Positions 1-11,188 of a stretch of DNA of 64,000 bases are shown here, in pieces. The stretch covers positions 310,001 to 374,000 of the forward strand of contig CALYLW010000287.1 in assembly GCA_944989445.1 (NCBI GenBank), given 5' to 3'. Origin of the DNA: Ampullaceana balthica (lineage: Eukaryota > Mollusca > Gastropoda > Lymnaeidae). Every line of letters starts with the position of its first letter. The first letter of the stretch is position 1. The notes under the pieces were generated by a model. The model was not told the origin of the DNA and made no database searches. It saw nothing but the letters and a program-made list of their open reading frames with translations. Position numbers and translations under genes: made by a program.

Positions 1-960
1 CAAACATATTCGAAAAAGACACGGGGGGGGGGCGCCCTTTAACGATTGGACATTTGACGTGCGGTGCCCTTTATTATTTTAATATGTGCTACCAAGTTTT
101 TATATACAAAGTTTGGTTAAGATCCATTCATTTACTCAGTAGCTATCACATAAACTAATTTTTATAAATCTCATATAAGCACAAAAAAGACATTAAGGGC
201 CCCAGTGCCCAATTAGTGCAAGATGTCAAGTTTAAAACACCTGTTTATTTCAATCAATTTCAAAGCGGATATATTTCTCTATATTTATCTAGATCTTTAA
301 TACTTGAATGGGGAATAAAATCTTAAACGTTTATAAAAAAAGACATTTTTGGCCCCCAGCCCCGAAGAAATGGACATTAGGAAATTAGTGCCCTATAGTA
401 TTTCAATATCAGCTACCAAGTTGTTATATACAAAGTTTGGTTAAAATCCATCAATTTACCTAATAGCTAACGCTTAAACTAATTTTTATATAGCTCATAT
501 AAGAAAAAATCATATTATGGGCCCCCGGCGCCCCATAAGTGTTAAATTTTGCAAAAAAAGTAGCCAGTTACCATCCCAGGAGCGTACTCAATAGTCTCCA
601 AAAGTTTCATGGCGATCGGATGAATGGTTTAGTCGGCTATAAAGGACATACATACATACATACATACATACATACATACATACATACATACATACATACA
701 TACATACATACATACATACATACATACATACATACATACATACATACATACATACATACATACATACATACATACATACATACATACATACATACATACA
801 TACATACATACATACATACATACATACATACATACATACATACATACATACATACATACATACATACATACATACATACATACATACATACATACATACA
901 TACATACATACATACATACATACATACATACATACATACATACATACATACTTTGATCTT
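1..960 (+). repeat. GGGCCCC-punctuated dispersed repeat, 3' portion
   Basis: AT-rich sequence interrupted at intervals by GC blocks such as GGGCCCC and GGCGCCCC. The text matches the right part of the full-length relative at 60018-61352 and the cluster at 21845-24960. It ends with the family's shared 3' module (TTTCATGGCGATCGGATGAA, then a CATA tail and TTTGAT plus a TATA run). The left end lies outside the window. No coding potential is seen, and I cannot assign a superfamily. A non-autonomous retroelement with a microsatellite tail is one possibility. Confidence 0.75.
647..951. repeat. (CATA)n microsatellite, about 76 copies
   Basis: Uninterrupted tetranucleotide run forming the tail of the surrounding dispersed repeat. 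Sister tails at about 23085, 24888 and 61313 are much shorter, so this one has expanded in place. All three reading frames are open through it, which explains several spurious ORFs on both strands. Confidence 0.97.
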
Positions 961-2274
961 TATATATATAGATTATAATTTTTTAATTTTTTATTTTAAA
1001 AAAAATAGACTTGAAGTTTTTCATTTTTAAATACATTTTGATTTTTAACTTTCACATATATTTTTTAATTATTTAAGATACGTTTAATAATTATGGTAGA
1101 GTAATATCTACCTTTTCTATTTTAGAAATATAATTTTGAAAATATTTATTTTAAAAAAAAATTAAAAACTAGAAAGAAAAATTATTGCTAAATATTTTTA
1201 TCCATTAATATTTTTTTGTTTCTTCATTTTTTTTAAAATGAGGATTCCCAATTAATATATACATACATGTATGTTGATTTCATCAAATTTTCTTCTTTAT
1301 GGAAGGAACGCCTTTAACAGCTTAAAATCTACCAATGGAATATTTGAATGCAATTTTTTTAGCAAGAATTTCTATTAACTATACATGTGTCGAGTATATA
1401 ATTATCGAATGTTCATATGTTACGTTGATATCATTTTTTTGTAAATATTGGAAAATACAAACCTTAATGAGGTGGCTGGTTTAAAAGTTTCATTTGGGTC
1501 TTGACAATTAATCTCAAGTTATTAGATGGTCTATCTCTGGCTTGCAACACTTGTCAATTCTGGATTTCATGAGTGTCCTTGTTTGGTTTTTGTGTGTGTG
1601 TGTATGTTTTTTCATGTCTCTTTACAATATTAAAACATCATTTTAGCGACTGTCTTCCAGGGGAACTAGCCAGATACACAATATCACCGTTTATCATCAG
1701 TAATTTAGTTTTGGCAGCTTATAAATTTTTCGGGTAAATAAATATAAATTCTTTTTTAAGGCCACGGAGTATTTCTCATAATTTAATTTTTTAATATTTT
1801 TTTTAAATCACATCTTGCCTGAAGACTTATACCAATAATATAGCGCTGGTACACTCAAAAACACACCAAGTATAAGGGCAAAAACAATTTTATCTCAACG
1901 GAATTTTGAGGACAAGGGAGTCTAAATTTCAAGACTTCAAATAACGCGAGTTACTTCCCATAGATCAAAAAAATAACGCTTCCTTCCAAAGTCTTTTGCA
2001 GTTTCGTTTTTTTTTGTTCTTAATATTTTTTTATTTTTATTTTAAACACAAGTTCCTTCGCGCTAATTTATGTTGTAGGTAATGTCCCCCTTTTAGGTTC
2101 GTTGGTGCTTGTGCAACTTAAGAAAACTCTATTGCTCAGAAATTAAACATTTGTGTAATCTTTTATCAAATTTGCGTCTTCGGTCAGATAAGTGCGCGCA
2201 TTGTTTAAATGGATCACGGGTTGTTGGTATAAAGAATTTTAGTTATTGAATTTCATGTGACGTTATTATTTATT
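952..2274. other. AT-rich stretch without recognisable genes
   Basis: No supported gene, RNA or element end is seen apart from a 33-bp fragment at 1288-1320 and a short TG run near 1590. Frames are short and interrupted. Confidence 0.6.
1288..1320 (+). repeat. Fragment of LINE 3' tail
   Basis: About 30 bases from TTCTTCTTTATGGAAGG onward are identical to 2352-2384, inside the LINE tail copy at 2275-2440. The fragment lacks the GATAA tail and upstream sequence, so it is either a small duplication or a remnant. Confidence 0.6.
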
Positions 2275-2440
2275 TTAACACACTATCAACATTTTAAAAC
2301 TCTAATAAAAATGCAAGACTCAACATAAACCATGGATAAGCGTAGAACGAAATTTTCTTCTTTATGGAAGGAACGCCTTTAACAGATAAGATTAGCTAAG
2401 ATAAGGTAAGATAAGATAAGATAAGATAAAGATAAAGGTC
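2275..2440 (+). mobile_element. LINE 3' end with (GATAA)n tail
   Basis: Shares CATGGATAAGCGTAG, an imperfect TCTTCT...AGAAGG hairpin and a GATAA repeat tail with the copies at 17664-17800, 31989-32262 and 53246-53572. Only the 3' untranslated end survives, as expected for 5'-truncated non-LTR insertions. The pentanucleotide tail occupies about 2384-2440. Confidence 0.7.
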
Positions 2441-2741
2441 AATGCCTAACAACGAAAGAGTTTTGGCTAAGCAAACAAACAAAAATGATACAGGTATATT
2501 TGGGACCTTGATGTACTGATGAAAACATTCGGAAGAAACTTTCGCCGCTCACTTGCAATAGTTCTTAAAATTAAAAAAAAATGTAACCTTCCATTTAGAG
2601 TAATTTAGACAAAAATATTATGATGTAGTACAACAAGTTAAGTTCCATGAATGGCGTCTTCGTGTGTGAAGGGGTAATTTTTAGACAAGTTTTTTTATTT
2701 TTATTTTAATAGAATGTTTAAGAATATTTCAGTGTTTAGAA
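2441..2741. other. No recognisable feature
   Basis: AT-rich sequence with no open frame or repeat family that I recognise. Confidence 0.5.
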
Positions 2742-3073
2742 ACATAGATCTTTCATCGTATTTAGCTACATAGATCTTTATCGTGTTAAGGCACATATAT
2801 CTTTTTTATGTGTATAGCCACATAGATCTTTTATTGTGTATATCCACATATATCTTTTATTGTGTATATCCACAAAGATCTTTTATTGTGTATATCCACA
2901 TAGATATTTTATTGTGTATATCCACATAGATATTTTATTGTGTATATCCACATAGATATTTTATTGTGTATATCCACATAGATCTTTTATTGTGTATATC
3001 CACATAGATCTTTTATTGTGTATATCCACATAGATCTTTTATTGTGTATATCCACATAGATCTTTTATTGTGT
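2742..3073. repeat. 26-bp minisatellite, about 12-13 copies
   Basis: The unit contains TGTATATCCACATAGATC followed by TTTTATTG. The left units are diverged and the right units nearly identical, a gradient typical of slippage or unequal exchange at one edge. Confidence 0.92.
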
Positions 3074-3198
3074 TATTGATTAAAATACACTTTTATCCAG
3101 ATAAATGTTAACTTAAATGGTGAGTTTCTTTTATTTCAAAACATTAACACATATAGCAAGTAATTATTATTTTTAAATGTGCATACATAATATATAAA

Positions 3199-3247
3199 CA
3201 CAAACACACACACACACATATGTATATATATATATATATATATATAT
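3199..3247. repeat. CA and TA dinucleotide microsatellites
   Basis: A short CA run is followed by a TA run that abuts the left end of the hAT-like element at 3247. Confidence 0.9.
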
Positions 3248-3689
3248 TGGGGCTGTTACCGATTAATTTAAATTTAATCGTTAACTTTTGAAAAATTATC
3301 GATTAATTAATCAATAATTTCGATTAAAGCCAAAAATAAACATGTATGACGTCGTTAAACTGAAAATTTCAAGGGAAGTAACAAAAACAGGTAATTGACA
3401 TTTTTAACATTTTATTGAGTTATTTCCCCTGTCTCGCTGACATTGAAAAATTAAAAATATTTTGAACTAAATTTTATTTCTTTAAATCCACACAAAAAAA
3501 TTGAAATCAAAGTTATGCATACAATGGAAACAATGCCCAACTCCAATATTAACAATGGCAAGTATTGCCAAGTCTCATTTCTCAAGTGTTATTTCAAGCC
3601 ATGATTTTATCACTTATAGGCTTGTTTGACTGACACAATAAATTATTATTGATTTATTGCACTTGTAAACTTTTCCTGTCACTATTGAC

Positions 3690-3886
3690 AATATGTTACT
3701 ACCCCCATCGCATGTTCGTGCTGTAGGCGGTACGTCAGCGATGTATTTGATCCTTTAAAAGAGAATTGTTTATGGCAGTGAACACAGATAACTTTTTCAA
3801 CATCTTCGACTTTGCCATCCGCAGTTAGCTTAAAATTTTATTTTTTTTAATTTAACTGTGCTGGTGGCACTGATGCTGTCAGCCAT
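3690..3886 (-). pseudogene. hAT transposase N-terminus with BED zinc finger, broken
   Basis: Minus-strand translation from an ATG at 3886 starts MADSISATSTVKL. It runs into a poly-A/T stretch with a stop, and in another frame continues KLTADGKVEDVEKV, then ICVHCHKQFSFKG, then NTSLTYRLQHEH. The Cys-x2-Cys pair, the aromatic-rich middle, the TSL motif and the final His residues fit a BED-type zinc finger, the DNA-binding module at the N-terminus of hAT transposases. The usual His before the Leu-rich end is Arg here. A frameshift in the A-rich stretch separates the start from the finger, and no catalytic core follows. A satellite-type unit begins 5 bp upstream of the ATG (at 3891), detaching it from its original 5' region. 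It is clearly non-functional. A domesticated BED gene is an unlikely alternative because the downstream body is absent. Confidence 0.65.
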
Positions 3887-3890
3887 TTTT

Positions 3891-4698
3891 AAATCCCTTA
3901 TATTAACTTCGCGGCCGTCTCATCATCTCATCATCTCATGGGCTGGGCGGGCGGAAAAAGAAAAGTCGAAAATGACCCACTTCCCGTGATTCGATCGAGC
4001 TGAAATTTGGCACACTGACCCGTCTGACATACCCATGCATCGTATCAAAATTTCAGATCGATCAAACGTACCGTAATTAGATTAATGCATTTTTAGTTTA
4101 TCCTTCTATGAGGTATGTAATTCAAATTCACGGTTTGTTATTGTTTTTTTGCCACGTGAAAGTTTGAGCTGACGCATTGAGGCGACCCAACGAAGCGACG
4201 GGGTGCTTTTGTTTACATTTTACGTGTCACGCTGATCTCGGTCAAGCGAATCGGTGACCAGACTATTCCCCTCTCTCCCTCCCACCCACCCCTCCCCCCC
4301 CCTAGGGTTATGAAGCAAACTTGAGTTAAGACAGATTCAGTCTGTAAATGTTTGAAAATAATCAATACTGTTAGTTATGTCTCATATATAAGGGATTTAT
4401 AGTCAAAAACTTTGTTTTTACGGGTTTGTTTTATTAAATCCCTTATATTAACTTCACCGCTGTCTCTGTCTGTCTCTCTGTCGTCATCTCATCATCTCAT
4501 GGGCGGGCGGACGTGTCACGCTGAGCTCGGTCAAGCGAATCGGTGACCAGACTTTTCCCCTCTCACAGGGCTATGAAGCAAACTTGAGTTAAGACAGATT
4601 CAGTAGGTAAATGTTTGAAAATAATCAATACTGTTAGTTTTGTCTCATATATAAGGGATTTATAGTCAAAAACTTTGTTTTTACGGGTTTGTTTTATT
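3891..4698. mobile_element. Two outlying units of the AAATCCC array family
   Basis: Unit 1 (3891-4435) is a long type-A unit: AAATCCCTTATATTAACTTC start, GCATTGAGGCGACCCAACG middle, ATATAAGGGATTT end. Unit 2 (4436-about 4698) has the same ends but lacks the middle. Both sit inside the hAT-like element and are more diverged from the main array than its units are from each other. Confidence 0.8.
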
Positions 4699-5025
4699 AA
4701 TAGTCTTATATTAGCTTGCTTTGTAAGTTTAATCGGAACCGTCCGTCCAACTATTTGTTTATAATTTTTTCAGGTGCCCAGTTCACGCGTTGACGCCGAC
4801 CGTCACTGTTCACACCCCCTACCGTCCCTGCGCCCAGGGGAGATAAAAACCAGGGGAGATAATTCTGTTTCAGTCTGTAAATGTCGCGTTTGAACATAAT
4901 CACTACTTTTAGTTATGTCTCATATATAGGGGATTTATAGTCAAAAGGTAAGCTGGCTTTGCACTTACTGTAAAATGCGTAGACTAAAATGTAGAAAATT
5001 AGTGCATTTTTAATATAAGACTAGT
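4699..5025. mobile_element. Diverged array-type unit with different inverted ends
   Basis: Starts TAGTCTTATATTA and ends TAATATAAGACTA, a 13-bp inverted pair. The interior carries type-B landmarks (TTGACGCCGACCGTC and GTCTCATATATAGGGGATTT). It looks like a type-B unit embedded in or fused to a small inverted-repeat element. Confidence 0.5.
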
Positions 5026-5294
5026 TTTTAAAAAGTGTTTTTAAGGTTAATTATTTAGTTGACATCTGCAGGCCCACAGAAATTAATAAAATACATTGTA
5101 ATATTAGGCGGGAGAAATTTTTACGTCAAAAAAAAAGAAATTATTATTATTAACTAATTATTTATTACTAAAATTTTTAGAAAATATTATAAATATTTTA
5201 TTTAATTTTAATGGAATTTTTAACAATTAAAATATTTTTAATCGATAATTTTTTTAGCGATTAATCGAGAGATTAATCGTTTCTTTCCGCAGCC

Positions 5295-5296
<2 letters not shown>

Positions 5297-5364
<68 letters not shown>
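5297..5364. repeat. (TA)n microsatellite
   Basis: About 34 uninterrupted TA units adjoining the right end of the hAT-like element. It is open in every frame and produces spurious Tyr-Ile ORFs. Confidence 0.95.
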
Positions 5365-5367
<3 letters not shown>

Positions 5368-5410
5368 GTGAGGGGGAAGAGGAGTGGGAGACAACGCCAT
5401 CGTCCCTTAA

Positions 5411-5493
5411 GGACGGACGGATGGCATACCATATTATACCATACCATACCATACCATACCACACCATACAATACCATATCATACCATACCATA
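5411..5493. repeat. (ATACC)n pentanucleotide repeat
   Basis: Degenerate CCATA/ATACC repeats directly upstream of the SINE. CCATAC recurs at about 5663-5668, so the SINE may have inserted into or generated part of it. Confidence 0.85.
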
Positions 5494-5668
5494 GCTGGAT
5501 AGCGAAGTCAAAATTGCGCTCGCCTCACAAGCTGAGGGGCGTGGGATCGAGCCCTCGAGAAAGCCACTATACAAATTTTGATGAATGACTAACGCTAAGA
5601 AAGTCCTCCGCTGCCCTGGAGAGGGATGGGCGTCGCTAGGGTCTACCAAGCCCGAGAATGTTCCATAC
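5494..5668 (+). mobile_element. tRNA-Val-like SINE
   Basis: GCTCGCCTCACAAGC followed by a B-box-like GGGATCGAGCCC closely parallels the anticodon and T arms of animal tRNA-Val (CAC). The A-box side (TAGCTGGATAGCG) is degenerate. About 100 bp of unrelated body follows, ending near CCATACAATATAT. The tRNA head cannot fold into an intact tRNA, so it is a retroposon and not a tRNA gene. A CCATA-type flank on both sides may be the target duplication. Confidence 0.6.
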
Positions 5669-5689
5669 AATATATATATATACTGATTT

Positions 5690-5905
5690 TTTAAAAAATA
5701 GTTAGATTATTCGGGATAAAAATTAATCGAGTAATTTCGATTAATTATATTTTTATAACGCATGTATAGATGTCGTTTAATTGATATTCATTTTTTAACG
5801 AAATCGGTTAAGTCGCGGTAATTCCATGGCTCCCAAATTGTGTGACGTAACACAGCAAGTTCTTTCTGCTATGCAAGAAATTAAATTTGGAAGAAAAGCC
5901 TTTTT
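5690..5905 (+). mobile_element. Second, diverged hAT-like end with short ORF stub
   Basis: AATTTCGATTAATTATAT and CATGTATAGATGTCGTT parallel 3315-3352 of the element at 3247. A possible ATG at 5826 opens 29 codons starting MAPKLCDVTQQVLSAM, cut off where the satellite array begins at 5906. I do not recognise this peptide. It may be another transposase start or chance. Confidence 0.35.
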
Positions 5906-8554
5906 AAATCCCTTATATTAACTTCGCGGCCGTCTCTCTCTCTCTCTCTCTCTGTCTTGGGCTCGGCGGGCGGGCGGAAAAACAGAAGTCAAAAATGAAC
6001 CACTTCCCATGATCCGATCGAACTGAAATTTGGCACACGGACCCGTCTGACCTAACAATGCATCGTATCAAAATTTCAGATCGATCGAACGTACCGTAAT
6101 TAAATTAATGCATTTTTAGTTTATCCTTATATGAGGTATGTAATTTCAATTCACGGTTTATTATTGTTTTTTTGCCACGTGAAATTTTGAGCTGACGCAT
6201 TGAGGCGACCCAACGAAGCGACGGGCGCTTTTGTTTACATTTTACGTGTCACTCTGAGCTCGGTCAAGCGAATCGGTGACCAGACTTTTCCCCTCTCCCC
6301 CCCACCCACCCCTCCCCCCACCCCTCCCCCCACCCCTCCCCCCCACTAGGGTTATGATGCAAAGTTGAGTTAAGACAGATTCAGTCTGTAAATGTTTGAA
6401 AATAATCAATACTGTTAGTTATGTCTCATATATAAGGGATTTATAGTCAAAAACTTTGTTTTTACGGGTTTGTTTTATTAAATCCCTTATATTAACTTCA
6501 CCGCCGTCTCTGTCTCTCTCTCTGTCTTGGGCTCGGCGGGCGGGCGGAAAAACAGAAGTCAAAAATGACCCACTTCCCATGATCCGATCGAACTGAAATT
6601 TGGCACACGGACCCGTCTAACCTAACAATGCATCGTATCAAAATTTCAGATCGATCGCACGTACCGTATTTAAATTAATGCATTTTTAGTTTATCCTTAT
6701 ATGAGGTATGTAATTTAAATTCACATTTGTTATTGTTTTTTTGCCACGTGAAATTTTGAGCTGACGCATTGAGGCGACCCAACGAAACGACGGGCGCTTT
6801 TGTTTACATTTTACGTGTCACTCTGAGCTCGGTCAAGCGAATCGGTGACCAGACTTTTCCCCTCTCCCCCCCCACCCCTCCCCCCACCCACCCCTCCCCC
6901 CCACTAGGGTTATGATGCAAAGTTGAGTTAAGACAGATTCAGTCTGTAAATGTTTGAAAATGATCAATACTGTTAGTTATGTCTCATATATAAGGGATTT
7001 ATAGTCAAAAACTTTGTTTTTACGGGTTTGTTTTTTAAATCCCTTATATTAACTTCGCGGCCGTCTCTCTCTCTCTCTGTCTTGGGCTCGGCGGGCGGGC
7101 GGAAAAACAGAAGTCAAAAATGACCCACTTCCCATGATCCGATCGAACTGAAATTTGGCACACGGACCCGTCTGACCTAACAATGCATCGTATCAAAATT
7201 TCAGATCGATCGAACGTACCGTAATTAAATTAATGCATTTTTAGTTTATCCTTATATGAGGTATGTAATTCAAAATTCACTGTTTGTTATTGTTTTTTTT
7301 CTGCCAGTTTCACGTGAGTTTGAGTTGACGCCGACCGTCGTGTTGACGCCGACCGTCGTGTGACCCGACTTTCACCCCCCTCACATCCCACCCCCCATTT
7401 ATTAAAGACAAGGGACATCACTCGGTGTCAGTCTGTAAATGTTTGAAAATAATCAATACTGTTAGTTATGTCTCATATATAAGGGATTTATAGTCAAAAA
7501 CTTTGTTTTTACGGGTTTGTTTTATTAAATCCCTTATATTAACTTCACCGCGTCTCGTCTCTCTCTCTGTCTTGGGCTCGGCGGGCGGGCGGAAAAACAG
7601 AAGTCAAAAATGACCCACTTCCCATGATCCGATCGAACTGAAATTTGGCACACGGACCCGTCTAACCTAACAATGCATCGTATCAAAATTTCAGATCGAT
7701 CGAACGTACCGTAATTAAATTAATGCATTTTTAGTTTATCCTTATATGAGGTATGTAATTTAAATTCACATTTGTTATTGTTTTTTTGCCACGTGAAATT
7801 TTGAGCTGACGCATTGAGGCGACCCAACGAAGCGACGGGCGCTTTTGTTTACATTTTACGTGTCACTCTGAGCTCGGTCAAGCGAATCGGTGACCAGACT
7901 TTTCCCCTCTCCCCCTCCCCACCCACCCCTCCCCCCCACTAGGGTTATGATGCAAAGTTGAGTTAAGACAGATTCAGTCTGTAAATGTTTGAAAATAATC
8001 AATACTGTTAGTTATGTCTCATATATAAGGGATTTATAGTCAAAAACTTTGTTTTTACGGGTTTGTTTTATTAAATCCCTTATATTAACTTCGCGGCCGT
8101 CTCTCTCTCTCTCTGTCTTGGGCTCGGCGGGCGGGCGGAAAAACAGAAGTCAAAAATGACCCACTTCCCATGATCCGATCGAACTGAAATTTGGCACACG
8201 GACCCGTCTGACCTAACAATGCATCGTATCAAAATTTCAGATCGATCGAACGTACCGTAATTAAATTAATGCATTTTTAGTTTATCCTTATATGAGGTAT
8301 GTAATTCAAAATTCACTGTTTGTTATTGTTTTTTTTCTGCCCAGTTTCCACGTGAGTTTGAGTTGACGCCGACCGTCGTGTTGACGCCGACCGTCGTGCC
8401 GACACCCCCTCACATCCCACCCCCATTTATTAAAGACAAGGGACATCACTCGGTGTCAGTCTGTAAATGTTTGAAAATAATCAATACTGTTAGTTATGTC
8501 TCATATATAAGGGATTTATAGTCAAAAACTTTGTTTTTACGGGTTTGTTTTATT
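5906..8554. repeat. Higher-order repeat copy 1 (A-A-B-A-B)
   Basis: Five units, 2649 bp. Diagnostic variants: unit 2 has GATCGCACGTACCGTATTTA, CGAAACGACGG and GAAAATGATCAATAC, and unit 3 is preceded by GTTTTTTAAATCCC. All recur at the same ordinal positions in copy 2. Confidence 0.85.
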
Positions 8555-11188
8555 AAATCCCTTATATTAACTTCGCGGCCGTCTCTCTCTCTGTCTTGGG
8601 CTCGGCGGGCGGGCGGAAAAACAGAAGTCAAAAATGACCCACTTCCCATGATCCGATCGAACTGAAATTTGGCACACGGACCCGTCTGACCTAACAATGC
8701 ATCGTATCAAAATTTCAGATCGATCGAACGTACCGTAATTAAATTAATGCATTTTTAGTTTATCCTTATATGAGGTATGTAATTTAAATTCACGGTTTGT
8801 TATTGTTTTTTTGCCACGTGAAATTTTGAGCTGACGCATTGAGGCGACCCAACGAAGCGACGGGCGCTTTTGTTTACATTTTACGTGTCACTCTGAGCTC
8901 GGTCAAGCGAATCGGTGACCAGACTTTTCCCCTCTCCCCCCCCCACCCCCCACCCCTCCCCCCCACTAGGGTTATGATGCAAAGTTGAGTTAAGACAGAT
9001 TCAGTCTGTAAATGTTTGAAAATAATCAATACTGTTAGTTATGTCTCATATATAAGGGATTTATAGTCAAAAACTTTGTTTTTACGGGTTTGTTTTATTA
9101 AATCCCTTATATTAACTTCACCGCCGTCTCTGTCTCTCTCTCTGTCTTGGGCTCGGCGGGCGGGCGGAAAAACAGAAGTCAAAAATGACCCACTTCCCAT
9201 GATCCGATCGAACTGAAATTTGGCACACGGACCCGTCTAACCTAACAATGCATCGTATCAAAATTTCAGATCGATCGCACGTACCGTATTTAAATTAATG
9301 CATTTTTAGTTTATCCTTATATGAGGTATGTAATTTAAATTCACATTTGTTATTGTTTTTTTGCCACGTGAAATTTTGAGCTGACGCATTGAGGCGACCC
9401 AACGAAACGACGGGCGCTTTTGTTTACATTTTACGTGTCACTCTGAGCTCGGTCAAGCGAATCGGTGACCAGACTTTTCCCCTCTCCCCCCCACCCACCC
9501 CTCCCCCCACCCACCCCTCCCCCCCCACTAGGGTTATGATGCAAAGTTGAGTTAAGACAGATTCAGTCTGTAAATGTTTGAAAATGATCAATACTGTTAG
9601 TTATGTCTCATATATAAGGGATTTATAGTCAAAAACTTTGTTTTTACGGGTTTGTTTTTTAAATCCCTTATATTAACTTCGCGGCCGTCTCTCTCTCTCT
9701 CTCTGTCTTGGGCTCGGCGGGCGGGCGGAAAAACAGAAGTCAAAAATGACCCACTTCCCATGATCCGATCGAACTGAAATTTGGCACACGGACCCGTCTG
9801 ACCTAACAATGCATCGTATCAAAATTTCAGATCGATCGAACGTACCGTAATTAAATTAATGCATTTTTAGTTTATCCTTATATGAGGTATGTAATTCAAA
9901 ATTCACTGTTTGTTATTGTTTTTTTTCTGCCAGTTCCACGTGAGTTTGAGTTGACGCCGACCGTCGTGTTGACGCCGACCGTCGTGCCGACACCCCCTCC
10001 ACATCCCACCCCCCCATCTATTAAAGACAAGGGACATCACTCGGTGTCAGTCTGTAAATGTTTGAAAATAATCAATACTGTTAGTTATGTCTCATATATA
10101 AGGGATTTATAGTCAAAAACTTTGTTTTTACGGGTTTGTTTTATTAAATCCCTTATATTAACTTCACCGCCGTCTCTGTCTCTCTCTCTGTCTTGGGCTC
10201 GGCGGGCGGGCGGAAAAACAGAAGTCAAAAATGACCCACTTCCCATGATCCGATCGAACTGAAATTTGGCACACGGACCCGTCTAACCTAACAATGCATC
10301 GTATCAAAATTTCAGATCGATCGAACGTACCGTAATTAAATTAATGCATTTTTAGTTTATCCTTATATGAGGTATGTAATTTAAATTCACATTTGTTATT
10401 GTTTTTTTGCCACGTGAAATTTTGAGCTGACGCATTGAGGCGACCCAACGAAGCGACGGGCGCTTTTGTTTACATTTTACGTGTCACTCTGAGCTCGGTC
10501 AAGCGAATCGGTGACCAGACTTTTCCCCTCTCCCCCCCCACCCCCTCCCCCCCACCCACCCCCCCCCACTAGGGTTATGATGCAAAGTTGAGTTAAGACA
10601 GATTCAGTCTGTAAATGTTTGAAAATAATCAATACTGTTAGTTATGTCTCATATATAAGGGATTTATAGTCAAAAACTTTGTTTTTACGGGTTTGTTTTA
10701 TTAAATCCCTTATATTAACTTCGCGGCCGTCTCTGTCTCTCTTCTGTCTTGGGCTCGGCGGGCGGGCGGGCGGAAAAACAGAAGTCAAAAATGACCCACT
10801 TCCCATGATCCGATCGAACTGAAATTTGGCACACGGACCCGTCTGACCTAACAATGCATCGTATCAAAATTTCAGATCGATCGAACGTACCGTAATTAAA
10901 TTAATGCATTTTTAGTTTATCCTTATATGAGGTATGTAATTCAAAATTCACTGTTTGTTATTGTTTTTTTTCTGCCCAGTTCCACGTGAGTTTGAGTTGA
11001 CGCCGACCGTCGTGTTGACGCCGACCGTCGTGCCGACACCCCCTCGCATCCCACCCCCATTTATTAAAGACAAGGGACATCACTCGGTGTCAGTCTGTAA
11101 ATGTTTGAAAATAATCAATACTGTTAGTTATGTCTCATATATAAGGGATTTATAGTCAAAAACTTTGTTTTTACGGGTTTGTTTTATT
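8555..11188. repeat. Higher-order repeat copy 2 (A-A-B-A-B)
   Basis: Five units, 2634 bp, with the same order and diagnostic variants as 5906-8554. It is followed by a partial third round (11189, hybrid 11744, and 12325, which carries the unit-2 variants). Confidence 0.85.

Larger units (their letters stand above)
3247..5296 (-). mobile_element. Decayed hAT-like DNA transposon with BED-finger remnant
   Basis: The left end reads GGGGCTGTTACCGATTAA. The reverse complement of the right end reads GGCTGCGGAAAGAAACGATT. Both ends are rich in ATCGATTAAT motifs, resembling the CAGGGCTGTC...CGATTAAT ends of many animal hAT elements. TA dinucleotide runs lie immediately outside both ends, so it may have inserted into a TA microsatellite, and an 8-bp TA-only duplication cannot be proven. 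The minus strand keeps a zinc-finger BED segment (3690-3886), but most of the transposase is missing. The span is inflated by array-type units inserted at 3891-5025. Confidence 0.55.

Noticed and set aside
5494..5565. Functional tRNA-Val gene
   Set aside because: The acceptor and D arms are degenerate and the sequence continues into a SINE body, so it is a retroposon head.
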